Part shown: in pieces, positions 26,678 to 35,770 of the stretch
Position numbering within the stretch: position 1 is the first letter of the stretch
Layout: the number at the start of each line of letters is the position of its first letter
From: Saccharofermentans sp.
Lineage (GTDB): Bacteria; Bacillota; Clostridia; Saccharofermentanales; Saccharofermentanaceae
Assembly (NCBI GenBank): GCA_024684815.1
Contig: JAIKWL010000084.1
Coordinates: 1-64,000 of the forward strand
Length of the DNA stretch: 64,000 nucleotides
Direction of reading: 5' to 3'
Made by a program: the position numbers and the translations under genes
The notes under the pieces: generated by a model
The model's database searches: none
Told to the model about the DNA's origin: nothing
The model's input: only the letters and a program-made list of their open reading frames with translations

Positions 26678-27889
26678 ATGAAAAAACTCATTTCGATGAT
26701 AGTGACTGCTGCACTTGCAGTTACTTCGGTTTTCGCACTTGCAGGCTGTAATTCGGCTAACGGGGGCAATGGCGGAGACAAGGCATCAAACTTCAAAGTA
26801 GGTGCTATTTACATCAACAGCCAAAATGACACATCAGGTTATACCTATGCTCATCATCATGGTATTACAGAGGGCATGAAGAAGGCAGGTCTTGATCCTT
26901 CAAAGGATCTTTTCATTGTTGACAATGTCCCTGAGGATGACGAGAAGGTTAAGCAGGCAATAGATCAGCTCGCAGGTAACGGCTGCAACATCATCTTCGG
27001 CATCAGCTTCGGCTACATCAACGCATTTGAGGCAAAGGCTGCAGAGTATCCGGACATCATCTTCTCTCATGCAACCGGTTATCTTTCAAACGATAAGAAC
27101 TTCAATAACTATTTCGGAAGGATCTATCAGGCACGTTATCTTGCAGGTATTGCAGCAGGATATAAGTCTCTCGAACTTGGAAACAATAGCATCGGTTATG
27201 TTTCCGCATGGGGTACAGAGTATGCCGAGACATGTTCGGGAATCAATGCATTCGCAATGGGATGCATGGCAGTTAACCCTGATGCTAAGGTCAGCGTATA
27301 TGAGATCTCCACATGGGGTGACCAGCAGCTTGAAAGACAGGCCGCAGAGACATTGATCGATACATACGGATGCTGCGTTATCGCTCAGCACTGCGATTCC
27401 GCACAGCCTCAGATCGTTGCAAACGAGAAGGGTGTTTTCGGATGCGGTTATAACTCTGACATGACAAAGGAAGCTCCCAATGCTCACCTCGTAGCACCTA
27501 TCTGGAACTGGGATGCTTACTATGCAACAGCCATGAAGGCTGCCATGACAAATCCTGATACATTCATGACCGAAGTAGGCAACTACTATGAAGGTCTGAA
27601 CGCTGGTCTTGTTGACGTATCTCCCATCTCCGCTAACTGCACACCGGAGACAAAGGAAGCTATCGAAATCGCCAAGAAGATGATGATCAACGGCGAGTGG
27701 GATGTATTCTCCGGCGTTAAGCTTTCGTTCTCGGGCGCAGCAGGTTCCGTTGCGGTAGCTAAGTCTGATGCGGCTCTTGTAACAAACGAGGGAGCAGAGA
27801 TCGTACCTGCAGGCGGAGCTTCTGTTGATGACGGTGTTATCCAGGGTTCAATGAATTATTACGTTGAAGGCGTTACTCAGGTTAACTGA
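26678..27889 (+). CDS. BMP-family lipoprotein, nucleoside-type ABC transporter substrate-binding protein
   Basis: 403 aa. Lipoprotein signal peptide with lipobox LAGC (Cys24), then a BMP/Med-family periplasmic-binding-like fold (KVGAIYINSQND, FGISFGYINAF, YFGRIYQARYLAGIAAG). The family binds nucleosides in Gram-positives and spirochaetes. Start chosen at ATG 26678 behind GGGAGG; an in-frame ATG at 26585 lies inside xpt. Followed by the matching ATPase and two permeases. Confidence 0.92.
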   Translation: MKKLISMIVTAALAVTSVFALAGCNSANGGNGGDKASNFKVGAIYINSQNDTSGYTYAHHHGITEGMKKAGLDPSKDLFIVDNVPEDDEKVKQAIDQLAGNGCNIIFGISFGYINAFEAKAAEYPDIIFSHATGYLSNDKNFNNYFGRIYQARYLAGIAAGYKSLELGNNSIGYVSAWGTEYAETCSGINAFAMGCMAVNPDAKVSVYEISTWGDQQLERQAAETLIDTYGCCVIAQHCDSAQPQIVANEKGVFGCGYNSDMTKEAPNAHLVAPIWNWDAYYATAMKAAMTNPDTFMTEVGNYYEGLNAGLVDVSPISANCTPETKEAIEIAKKMMINGEWDVFSGVKLSFSGAAGSVAVAKSDAALVTNEGAEIVPAGGASVDDGVIQGSMNYYVEGVTQVN

Positions 27890-27920
27890 TAAACTGACTA
27901 TTTGATTTAAGGGGTGTTTT

Positions 27921-29495
27921 ATGGAATATGCCATAGAGCTAAAGGGAATAACTAAAAGCTTCGGCCCTGTGGCGGCCAATAAAAACATCAACCTGTCTCT
28001 TGCCAAGGGTGAGATCCTTGCCCTGTTAGGCGAGAACGGATCGGGAAAAACGACACTTATGAACATGCTGTCGGGCATCTATATGCCCGACAGCGGTTCT
28101 GTTTTTATTGACGGAAAAAAGGTGTCTATAAATTCACCTGAAGATTCCGGCAAACTTGGGATAGGAATGGTTCACCAGCATTTTAAGCTGGTCGAGCGTT
28201 TTACGGCGCTCGAAAATATCCGTATCGGCATGAGGGATGAAGGACGCTTTGTGCATGGCGCAGGTGTCCGCAAAAAGATTGAAGATACAGCCGCAAAGTT
28301 CGGCTTTGATATAGATCTGGATAAGGTTGTTGCCAATATGGCAGTTTCCGAGAAACAGACACTGGAGATCCTTAAGGTACTCTGCTACGGCGCAAAGATA
28401 ATCATACTGGATGAGCCTACCGCAGTCCTTACGGTTCAGGAGATAGACCGTCTTTTCGATGTATTGAGAAAGATGAAAGAAGACGGACACTCGATAATCA
28501 TCATCACACACAAACTTAATGAAGTAATGGCGATCTCAGACAGGGTTGCCATCCTGAGGCACGGTGAGTACATCGATACTGTTGTTACAAAAGAGACCAA
28601 TGAGAAGATCCTCACAGAACTCATGGTCGGCCGCAAGATCGAACTCAATATCGACCGTCCGGTAATGGAAAAGACACACCCTCTTCTTGAGATAAGGGAT
28701 CTTACAGTTAAGAATGATGAAGGCGCAGTTGCCATAGACCATATTAATTTCTACATAAGAGGCGGAGAGATGCTCGGTGTTGCGGGCATCGCGGGTTCCG
28801 GACAAAAGGAACTCTGTGAAGCCATCGCAGGACTTCGGAAGATCGAGGAAGGCCAGATGATCCATGAAGGCGAGAGTATCGTCGGAATGTCACCTAAAAA
28901 GATCCTGGAGCACGGCATCTCCATGAGTTTTATTCCCGAGGACCGTCTTGGAATGGGACTTGCACCGTCACTGTCGATCACCGATAACATGATCCTCAAA
29001 AACTACAATGAATCAAAGGGTATCTTTGTCGACCGCAAGTCGGCCCGCGTGGAGGCCCAGAAAGTTATCGACAGACTGGAAGTCGTCACGCCTTCAACAG
29101 AGACACCTGTCAGAAGATTATCAGGCGGCAATGTTCAGAAGGTATTGCTCGGACGCGAGATCAAATCCGGTCCTAACGTTCTTGTTACCGCATATCCTGT
29201 AAGAGGTCTTGATATCAATTCTTCGTACACGATCTACAACATCCTTAATGAGCAGAAAAAGAAGGGTGTAGGCATCCTGTTTGTCGGAGAGGACCTGGAT
29301 GTTATGCTCGCTCTGTGTGACAAGATAATGGTTATCTGTCACGGAAGGCTTCAGGGTGTTGTCAACAGTGATCACACGACCAAAGAAGAAATAGGACTTA
29401 TGATGACTGGTACGATAAACATCGTAAACAAGGAAGGCAAGACCGATGGTATTGCTAAGGATTCAGCTTTTACAGATGAGGAGGGCAAAGTCTGA
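27921..29495 (+). CDS. Nucleoside-type ABC transporter, double ATP-binding protein
   Basis: 524 aa with two ABC modules. Module 1: Walker A GENGSGKTT (37-45) and Walker B IIILDEPTA, but the signature LSVGxQQ of relatives reads MAVSEKQ (140-146), losing its conserved Gly. Module 2: canonical LSGGN signature, with a degenerate Walker A (GIAGSGQKE) and VTAYPVRGLD in place of the usual DEP, as is normal for the sugar/nucleoside (RbsA/NupO-like) family. Thus each composite site pairs unequal motifs. Downstream permease starts within its last bases. Confidence 0.92.
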   Translation: MEYAIELKGITKSFGPVAANKNINLSLAKGEILALLGENGSGKTTLMNMLSGIYMPDSGSVFIDGKKVSINSPEDSGKLGIGMVHQHFKLVERFTALENIRIGMRDEGRFVHGAGVRKKIEDTAAKFGFDIDLDKVVANMAVSEKQTLEILKVLCYGAKIIILDEPTAVLTVQEIDRLFDVLRKMKEDGHSIIIITHKLNEVMAISDRVAILRHGEYIDTVVTKETNEKILTELMVGRKIELNIDRPVMEKTHPLLEIRDLTVKNDEGAVAIDHINFYIRGGEMLGVAGIAGSGQKELCEAIAGLRKIEEGQMIHEGESIVGMSPKKILEHGISMSFIPEDRLGMGLAPSLSITDNMILKNYNESKGIFVDRKSARVEAQKVIDRLEVVTPSTETPVRRLSGGNVQKVLLGREIKSGPNVLVTAYPVRGLDINSSYTIYNILNEQKKKGVGILFVGEDLDVMLALCDKIMVICHGRLQGVVNSDHTTKEEIGLMMTGTINIVNKEGKTDGIAKDSAFTDEEGKV

Positions 29496-30598
29496 TGAGA
29501 AAGTATCATCTGGTAAGAAGAGCTGATTCAAAGATTCAGAGGACTCTTATCTACTATGCTGCCGGACTGTTGGTTTCACTTGCCATCGGTGCGGTTATCC
29601 TTGCCTGTCTGGGTATCAATCCTTTCGATTATTACGGAAGGATGTTCACGATAGGTCTTGTCGGAAACAGATACGGATATAAGAGTATCGAGGGTTTCCT
29701 TAAGATATTTGTTCCGCTCCTTATAACATCACTTGCATTAAGCCTTTCCTTCAAGATGCGCTTCTGGAATATCGGCGGTGAAGGTGAGTTCCTGATAGGA
29801 GCGATCACAGCATCGGTCATCGCATTCAACAGCACCGGAATGCCGAATTTCGTTACTGTATTTCTCATGTGTATTGCGGCGATGATATCAAGCGGCATCA
29901 TTGGTATCGCCATTGCTGCATTAAAGGTCAAGTTCAATACAAACGAGACTCTCATGACGCTCATGATCAACTACATCATGCTCTATGTCATAAGATATAT
30001 AGGCGAGACAAAAGCTGACTGGAATTTCTTCTTAAGAGAGGATTCGGAAAGACCCAAGTTCGGAACTTTTCCCGATCCGGCTGTAATGTCCGGAATCCCG
30101 ATCGGACAGTTCAAGCTCCTTTGGTCTGTTATAATCGCTCTTATACTCACGGTCATCATCTATATCTATCTCAAGTACACAAAGCACGGATATGAGATCT
30201 CTGTGGTAGGTGACAGCAGCGCAACTGCTAAATATGCGGGAATGAGCGTGGGGAAGATCGTTTTGAGAACGATGTTTATCTCTTCAGCCATGATCGGACT
30301 TGCAGCTGCTCTTACCGTATCAGCATCAGGAACGATATCAGATACGGTAACCAATAACGTCGGATGGACAGGCATAATCGTTGCATGGCTTTCAAAGCTC
30401 AGTGTTCCTGCCGTTTTTGTCACATCGGTCCTTATCTCTATCCTGCAGTACGGCTGCCAGGCTGCCGCTACACAGTATCCGGCAATTGACAGCAATTATG
30501 CAGACCTTCTGCAGGGAATAATACTGTTCTCTGTTCTTGTTGCTGACTTTGCTGCAAACTTTAAGATCGTTAAGAAGGAGGATGCAAAGAATGCTTGA
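29495..30598 (+). CDS. Nucleoside-type ABC transporter permease 1
   Basis: 367 aa, about nine to ten membrane helices, BPD_transp_2 family (LKMRFWNIGGEG-like block SFKMRFWNIGGEGE is diagnostic of the NupP-type subunit). Start codon overlaps the ATPase stop by 1 base, so subunit synthesis is coupled. Forms the translocation channel with the next gene product. Confidence 0.92.
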   Translation: MRKYHLVRRADSKIQRTLIYYAAGLLVSLAIGAVILACLGINPFDYYGRMFTIGLVGNRYGYKSIEGFLKIFVPLLITSLALSLSFKMRFWNIGGEGEFLIGAITASVIAFNSTGMPNFVTVFLMCIAAMISSGIIGIAIAALKVKFNTNETLMTLMINYIMLYVIRYIGETKADWNFFLREDSERPKFGTFPDPAVMSGIPIGQFKLLWSVIIALILTVIIYIYLKYTKHGYEISVVGDSSATAKYAGMSVGKIVLRTMFISSAMIGLAAALTVSASGTISDTVTNNVGWTGIIVAWLSKLSVPAVFVTSVLISILQYGCQAAATQYPAIDSNYADLLQGIILFSVLVADFAANFKIVKKEDAKNA

Positions 30599-31583
30599 AG
30601 TAATGACATTGTTCCTCTTTAACATAATCGTCTATAACATACCACTTCTGTACGGAACGACCGGTGAGATCATGGTCGAGAAATCCGGATCCCTTAACCT
30701 CGGCGTTGAGGGAACGATGGCGATCGGTGCTGTCGTCGGATATCTGGCGGGAGTAAAAGCAGACAGTCTCTTTGTTGCATGTCTTGTCAGTTTTATAGCA
30801 TCAGGTCTTGTAGGACTGCTCTTCTCGTTTTTGACTGTTACTTTGCAGGCTAACCAGAATGTAACCGGACTTACCATTACTACTTTCGGTGTTGCATTCT
30901 ATTATTTTATCGGCAACGCTTTGGCTAACTCTGAGAGCGGCTGGCCAAGACTCAGCGGAACAAGACTTGATGCCCAGTCACAGGCTTTTGCGATCCCCGG
31001 ACTTTCAAAGATACCGTTTATCGGAGAAGCACTCTTCTCTCACGGTATCCTGGTTTATCTCGGTGTGATCATCGCTGTATTGATGTGGCTCTATTTCAAG
31101 AAGACCGTTCCGGGATTAAAGCTCAGAGCCATAGGTGAGAACCCCGGTGCAGCTGACTCACTCGGTGTAAACGTTACCCTCTATAAGTATGCTCACATAA
31201 TCATTGGTTCCGGCATCATGGGAATCGGAGGTCTTTACATGGGTCTTAACATGGGCGGTACATTCGAAGGTTCAAACTGCTGGATCAACGGTTACGGATG
31301 GATCTCGATAGCTCTTGTTATTTTCGCGAACTGGAGTCCTGCAAAAGCTTTGCTCGGTACTCTTGTTTTCGGATTCTTCAATACACTCCGGGTCCAGAAT
31401 GCCGCACTTGCCTATGCATTCCCGAATGCCCTGGGCTGGCTTACGAAGATCCCTTCACATTTCTTCTCGGCATTGCCGTTTATCATAACTCTTATCGTCC
31501 TTATCGCAAGTTCTCTTTCTTCAAAGAAAAAGAGCGGAGAGCCTCAGGCTATAGGACGGAATTATTATCGTGAAGACAGATAG
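30591..31583 (+). CDS. Nucleoside-type ABC transporter permease 2
   Basis: 330 aa from ATG 30591, which has AAGGAGG 10 bases upstream and overlaps permease 1 by 8 bases. BPD_transp_2 family with the KSGSLNLGVEGTM block typical of the NupQ-type partner and LRAIGENPGAADSLGVNV in the cytoplasmic loop. Frame upstream to 30537 is inside permease 1. FprA follows 8 bases later. Confidence 0.92.
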   Translation: MLEVMTLFLFNIIVYNIPLLYGTTGEIMVEKSGSLNLGVEGTMAIGAVVGYLAGVKADSLFVACLVSFIASGLVGLLFSFLTVTLQANQNVTGLTITTFGVAFYYFIGNALANSESGWPRLSGTRLDAQSQAFAIPGLSKIPFIGEALFSHGILVYLGVIIAVLMWLYFKKTVPGLKLRAIGENPGAADSLGVNVTLYKYAHIIIGSGIMGIGGLYMGLNMGGTFEGSNCWINGYGWISIALVIFANWSPAKALLGTLVFGFFNTLRVQNAALAYAFPNALGWLTKIPSHFFSALPFIITLIVLIASSLSSKKKSGEPQAIGRNYYREDR

Positions 31584-31591
31584 GAGACAAA

Positions 31592-32803
31592 ATGTATAAC
31601 GTTAGAAAACTTACAGATGATCTTACATGGATCGGAGGCAGTGACCGCAAGATTCAAAGATTCGAAAATGTCTACAGACTCAATTCGGGCATGAATTACA
31701 ATTCATATTTCCTCGACTGCAATGCTGCGGTATTGTTCGATACTGTTGACAGGGAAGTCTCTGACGTGTTTTTTGAGAATCTTGAGTATTGCCTTGCAGG
31801 GCGCTCTCTCGATTATATCGTGATCCATCATATGGAACCGGATCATTCCGCAACTTTATCTTTTGTATTGGATAAGTATACCGATGCAAAGATAATAGTC
31901 AATGCAAAGACACTGCAATTCATCTCCCAATTTTTCCCGGACAGGGATTACTCTGAAAGAGCAGTCATTGTAAAAGACGGTGATGAGCTTGAACTCGGTT
32001 CCCATAAGTTCAGATTTGTTTTCGCACCTATGGTCCACTGGCCTGAAGTAATGATGAGTTTTGACATGACTGAGGGGACATTGTTCAGTGCAGATGCCTT
32101 TGGAAGCTACGGTGCGGTCAACGGTTCTATATTTGCTGATGATAAGGACTTCGATAATGAACTCCTTGACGAAGCACGCCGTTACTATACAAACATCGTC
32201 GGAAAATACGGCATGCAGACGATCGGAGCCATAAACAAAGTATCAGCTTTTGATATCAATATGATATGTCCTCTGCATTCCTATGTGTGGCGAAAAGATA
32301 TCGGAAAGATCATCAGCTGCTATAAGACATGGGGCTCTTATACGCCTGAGAAAAAAGGTGTCTTTATCCTTCAGGGATCTATTTACGGACACACGGCAAA
32401 CGCATGTGAAGTCCTTATGACCGAACTTGATAAGAGGGATATTGCATCAGTTATTCTGGATGCATCAGTTGCTGATATTTCAGACATTATAGCCATGGCT
32501 TTCAAATACAGTCATATCGTAATAGCTTCACCGACATATAATAACAATGTTTATTCTCCCATAGAGCATGCCGTTTCAGAACTGGCTGCTCACGGGTTGA
32601 CGGGCAGGACATTCTCTGTTATAGAGAATGGTACATGGGCTCCGGGTGCAGCAAAGAACCTCATGCCTGTCATTGAGAGCATGAAGAACTGCATCCTGAC
32701 AGGCCAGACTGTTACGATCAGGTCAAATGGCAACAGTAATACAAGGACCGCACTGGAAGAACTTGCAGATGCGATCATGGAAGATATAGGGAAAAACATT
32801 TAA
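31592..32803 (+). CDS. fprA: Flavodiiron protein (A-type flavoprotein, FprA-like)
   Basis: 403 aa. Metallo-beta-lactamase-like domain with the diiron motif HxExDH (His80, Glu82, Asp84, His85), further ligands in VHWPEV, FSADAFG and PLHSYVW, then a flavodoxin domain from about 255 (GSIYGHTANA FMN loop). No rubredoxin extension. Reduces O2 to water and/or NO to N2O, protecting strict anaerobes. Its electron donor would have to be encoded elsewhere. Lies directly behind the nucleoside importer, apparently in the same transcript. Confidence 0.93.
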   Translation: MYNVRKLTDDLTWIGGSDRKIQRFENVYRLNSGMNYNSYFLDCNAAVLFDTVDREVSDVFFENLEYCLAGRSLDYIVIHHMEPDHSATLSFVLDKYTDAKIIVNAKTLQFISQFFPDRDYSERAVIVKDGDELELGSHKFRFVFAPMVHWPEVMMSFDMTEGTLFSADAFGSYGAVNGSIFADDKDFDNELLDEARRYYTNIVGKYGMQTIGAINKVSAFDINMICPLHSYVWRKDIGKIISCYKTWGSYTPEKKGVFILQGSIYGHTANACEVLMTELDKRDIASVILDASVADISDIIAMAFKYSHIVIASPTYNNNVYSPIEHAVSELAAHGLTGRTFSVIENGTWAPGAAKNLMPVIESMKNCILTGQTVTIRSNGNSNTRTALEELADAIMEDIGKNI

Positions 32804-32822
32804 TGAAATAAGAGGTAGAAAA

Positions 32823-35747
32823 ATGTATTGTCCTAATTGTGGAAAAGAACTTAACAACAAGCAGAAGTTTTGCGGCGGATGCGGAAGCGATGTTTCCGGT
32901 CTGTGGCAGCAGGCAGCTGTTCCCGCTCCTGTTGAACCGGTAACAGTTCCGGCTGCAGGTCCTGCAGCTCCGGCACCTGTTATGACAGCACCCGGAGAGA
33001 CAGAGGTTCTTGCTCCTGTTGAAACTGCTCCCGCTGCAGCACCTGCACCGGCTCCTGCTCCTGCACCTGCTCCTGTTGAATATGCTCCCGTTGCAGCTTC
33101 GGTACCTGCTCCTGCACCTGCACCGGCTCCCGGTCCTGCTCCTGCACCTGTTTCCGCTTCTGCTTTCGGTGAAGCTTTCAATCCGCCGATAGTCCAGAAT
33201 CCTCAGCCTGCAGTCAATCCCGAACCTCCGAAGAAAAAGAAGAAGGGATTGATAGGCCTTATCATCGGCATTTCTGCAGGCGGACTTGTACTGCTTGCAG
33301 GTATCATTATTGCAGCCGCAGTAATAATCAACAATATATCTTCACCTACTGAGACAACTGAACGTACCAGACGCACGACCAGAGCGACTACCGCGACAAC
33401 AACACCTGCCGAGGTGGAAGTTTCCAGGACGGTTATGGTCTATGCCATAGGAACAGACCTTGAATCGCAGGGATCTCTTTTGTCTGCCGACGTTAAGGAG
33501 ATGATGGCGGCAAATCCGGGCAAGTCAGTCAATATTGTCCTTCAGACCGGCGGATGTTCCTATTTCAGGAACAACTATATGGAGAACGGTGTTTCACAGC
33601 GTTTCTCGATCATTAACGGTGAGATCAATGAACTTGATAATCTCGGCGATGTCAGCATGGTCGAACCGGAGTCATTAGAAGATTTTATTAAGTTCGCTAA
33701 AAAAGAATATCCGGCCGAGAACTATATCCTTGTTTTGTGGGATCACGGCGGCGGAGTCCCTCTGGGCTTCGGTTTTGACGAACTCCATGACGGAATCCTG
33801 ACAGAGACAGAGATCGCTCAAGCAATCGGCAATTGCGATGTCGAATTCGAATCCATCATCTTTAATGCATGCCTCATGGGATCTCTTGAGGTTGCAAAAG
33901 CGCTTGATCCTTATACGGAATACATCGTTGCCGCAGAGAGCCCTACATTGGGAAGTGCATACTATGATGTCGGTATCAATTACACGAACTTCATCAATTT
34001 TATCGGCAAGGATTTTGACGGAAATGCAAAGGACTATACCGAATTTATCGTAAGGGATTACATGGATACTATCGAGAGCACTGAACAGGCTACCGGTTAT
34101 TTCGGTATAGACACATGTATGTCTGCTATCGATACCGACAATATCGAAGAGGTCTTCCAGGCCTATGAGAGATTCATAGCTGCTCTGGATAAGAGAGTGT
34201 TCGATCAGAACGGATATGCGGAATATATTCAGTTAAGAGATACATGCGGAAGCTTTGAATCAACGGATTCCGTAGATCTTACGACTCTTGCGAGCAAATA
34301 TATCAACTGCGGTGACAGGGAGATAGAGTCAGCTGCAAGTACTCTTATAAACGAGGTAGGAAACTGTGTATTTACCGAGAGCAACAACTCCTACACTTAT
34401 GCTCACGGCATGACGGCATATGCTCCTTACCTTTATCCCCAGTTCTACGATGAAGCGAGACAGACATTTATAGCATTAGGCTACAGCGATACAACCGTCG
34501 CATTCTACGATAAGTTTGTAAGTGAGGAGCTTTATATCCTTAATCTGGTCAGTTATGCCGGCGACTGGTATGTCCAGCCTTCCGATGCCGGAAACATGGA
34601 GACAGGAGAGCTTTACGATATTTCCGATCTCATAGTTGATATGGACGGATATGAAGCTATAGCTTTGGCAGAAGAAGATTGGGATATCATCCGTGAAGTT
34701 AAGGTGACGCTTGCTTACATTGATCCTGATGAGGATTCAAAGATCTACTACCTTGGTACGGATAACCAGTATACGGTTGACAGCAACGGATATATCATCC
34801 TTCAGAATCCCACAAAGTGGGTCTTCTTCAAAGGCTTTGGTTTTGTTACCTGCGAGTGCCTCAAGTACAATGTTTCCGATGACGGCAAGTGGTCGAAATA
34901 TCTCGGTGCTGAGGCTCTGGTAAACGGACAGCCTGCTTATGTTGTTATAGCGTTTAACTCCGACAGCCCCGACGGTGAGATACTCGGATTCTATTATGCG
35001 GATATCCTTGAAGATACATATGATTCTTCGCAGGGCTGTCAGTTTACCGATGAAGATACGATCCAGTTCGTTGAGGAATATTACGATGTTAACACCGAGG
35101 AGCTTACTTACGATGTACTCGGAGATAAGGCCGTATCCTATGAAGAAGCTGTAAGCCTCTATAAGTATTCAAGAGTTGATTACGGTGACGTTGAAGGTTA
35201 TATCGGATTCGATATATATGACGTTTATAACAACGACTACAGGATCAAATTAAGACCCGGCACACCGGCTTACGAGATCGATGCTGCAAGAGGTGATAAT
35301 GACGGTTCGTCCAGCGGCAGTGATTACGATGAAGGCACTATCGATGCAACATTCATGGTGGGCTTTGTTAATATCTACGATTGGGGTTGTGATCTTGCAT
35401 ACGGTGAATGTGACTGGATATCTTATAACGATGAGATGAAAGAGGATTCCGTTTATTATACCGGTACGGATGCTCTGTCACTTACGTTTGAAGTGGATTC
35501 ATCAGCTGATGATAAATATTCCTATTCGTTCTACTACAGCAGCGATAACATGTTTTCTGAAAAAGAATTGTCACAATCCATCTACAGCGGAACATGCAGT
35601 CCTGTAAGTGAAAACGGCAGTTACTACTATCACTTTGATTATCCGGCCGGTTCAAACGGAATGGAGGCAGGATATTATATCCTTGCCATAAACAACGGAG
35701 ACAGTGAGGACAGGGTAATCCTTGCAGTTTGCCAGGTTGTTGACTGA
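32823..35747 (+). CDS. Membrane-anchored clostripain-family (C11) cysteine protease with zinc-ribbon head
   Basis: 974 aa. N-terminal zinc ribbon (Cys3, Cys6, Cys17, Cys20), a Pro/Ala/Val-rich linker (about 30-125), one membrane helix (about 142-170) preceded by a Lys cluster, a Thr/Arg stalk, then a C11 peptidase domain (about 200-560). Catalytic His308 in DHGGG and Cys350 in NACLMG are intact. A C-terminal part of about 400 residues is rich in Asp, Tyr and Gly and may be a ligand-binding or beta-rich module. By topology the ribbon is inside and the protease outside. Substrate unknown. Ribosome site AGAGGT. Confidence 0.85.
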   Translation: MYCPNCGKELNNKQKFCGGCGSDVSGLWQQAAVPAPVEPVTVPAAGPAAPAPVMTAPGETEVLAPVETAPAAAPAPAPAPAPAPVEYAPVAASVPAPAPAPAPGPAPAPVSASAFGEAFNPPIVQNPQPAVNPEPPKKKKKGLIGLIIGISAGGLVLLAGIIIAAAVIINNISSPTETTERTRRTTRATTATTTPAEVEVSRTVMVYAIGTDLESQGSLLSADVKEMMAANPGKSVNIVLQTGGCSYFRNNYMENGVSQRFSIINGEINELDNLGDVSMVEPESLEDFIKFAKKEYPAENYILVLWDHGGGVPLGFGFDELHDGILTETEIAQAIGNCDVEFESIIFNACLMGSLEVAKALDPYTEYIVAAESPTLGSAYYDVGINYTNFINFIGKDFDGNAKDYTEFIVRDYMDTIESTEQATGYFGIDTCMSAIDTDNIEEVFQAYERFIAALDKRVFDQNGYAEYIQLRDTCGSFESTDSVDLTTLASKYINCGDREIESAASTLINEVGNCVFTESNNSYTYAHGMTAYAPYLYPQFYDEARQTFIALGYSDTTVAFYDKFVSEELYILNLVSYAGDWYVQPSDAGNMETGELYDISDLIVDMDGYEAIALAEEDWDIIREVKVTLAYIDPDEDSKIYYLGTDNQYTVDSNGYIILQNPTKWVFFKGFGFVTCECLKYNVSDDGKWSKYLGAEALVNGQPAYVVIAFNSDSPDGEILGFYYADILEDTYDSSQGCQFTDEDTIQFVEEYYDVNTEELTYDVLGDKAVSYEEAVSLYKYSRVDYGDVEGYIGFDIYDVYNNDYRIKLRPGTPAYEIDAARGDNDGSSSGSDYDEGTIDATFMVGFVNIYDWGCDLAYGECDWISYNDEMKEDSVYYTGTDALSLTFEVDSSADDKYSYSFYYSSDNMFSEKELSQSIYSGTCSPVSENGSYYYHFDYPAGSNGMEAGYYILAINNGDSEDRVILAVCQVVD

Positions 35748-35770
35748 TATTATTTTGAGGTGATTCGAAA

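Noticed and set aside
32723..33181. Minus-strand frame rich in Gly and Ala
   Set aside because: A mirror of the Pro/Ala linker of the clostripain-like gene; repetitive and without a start signal.
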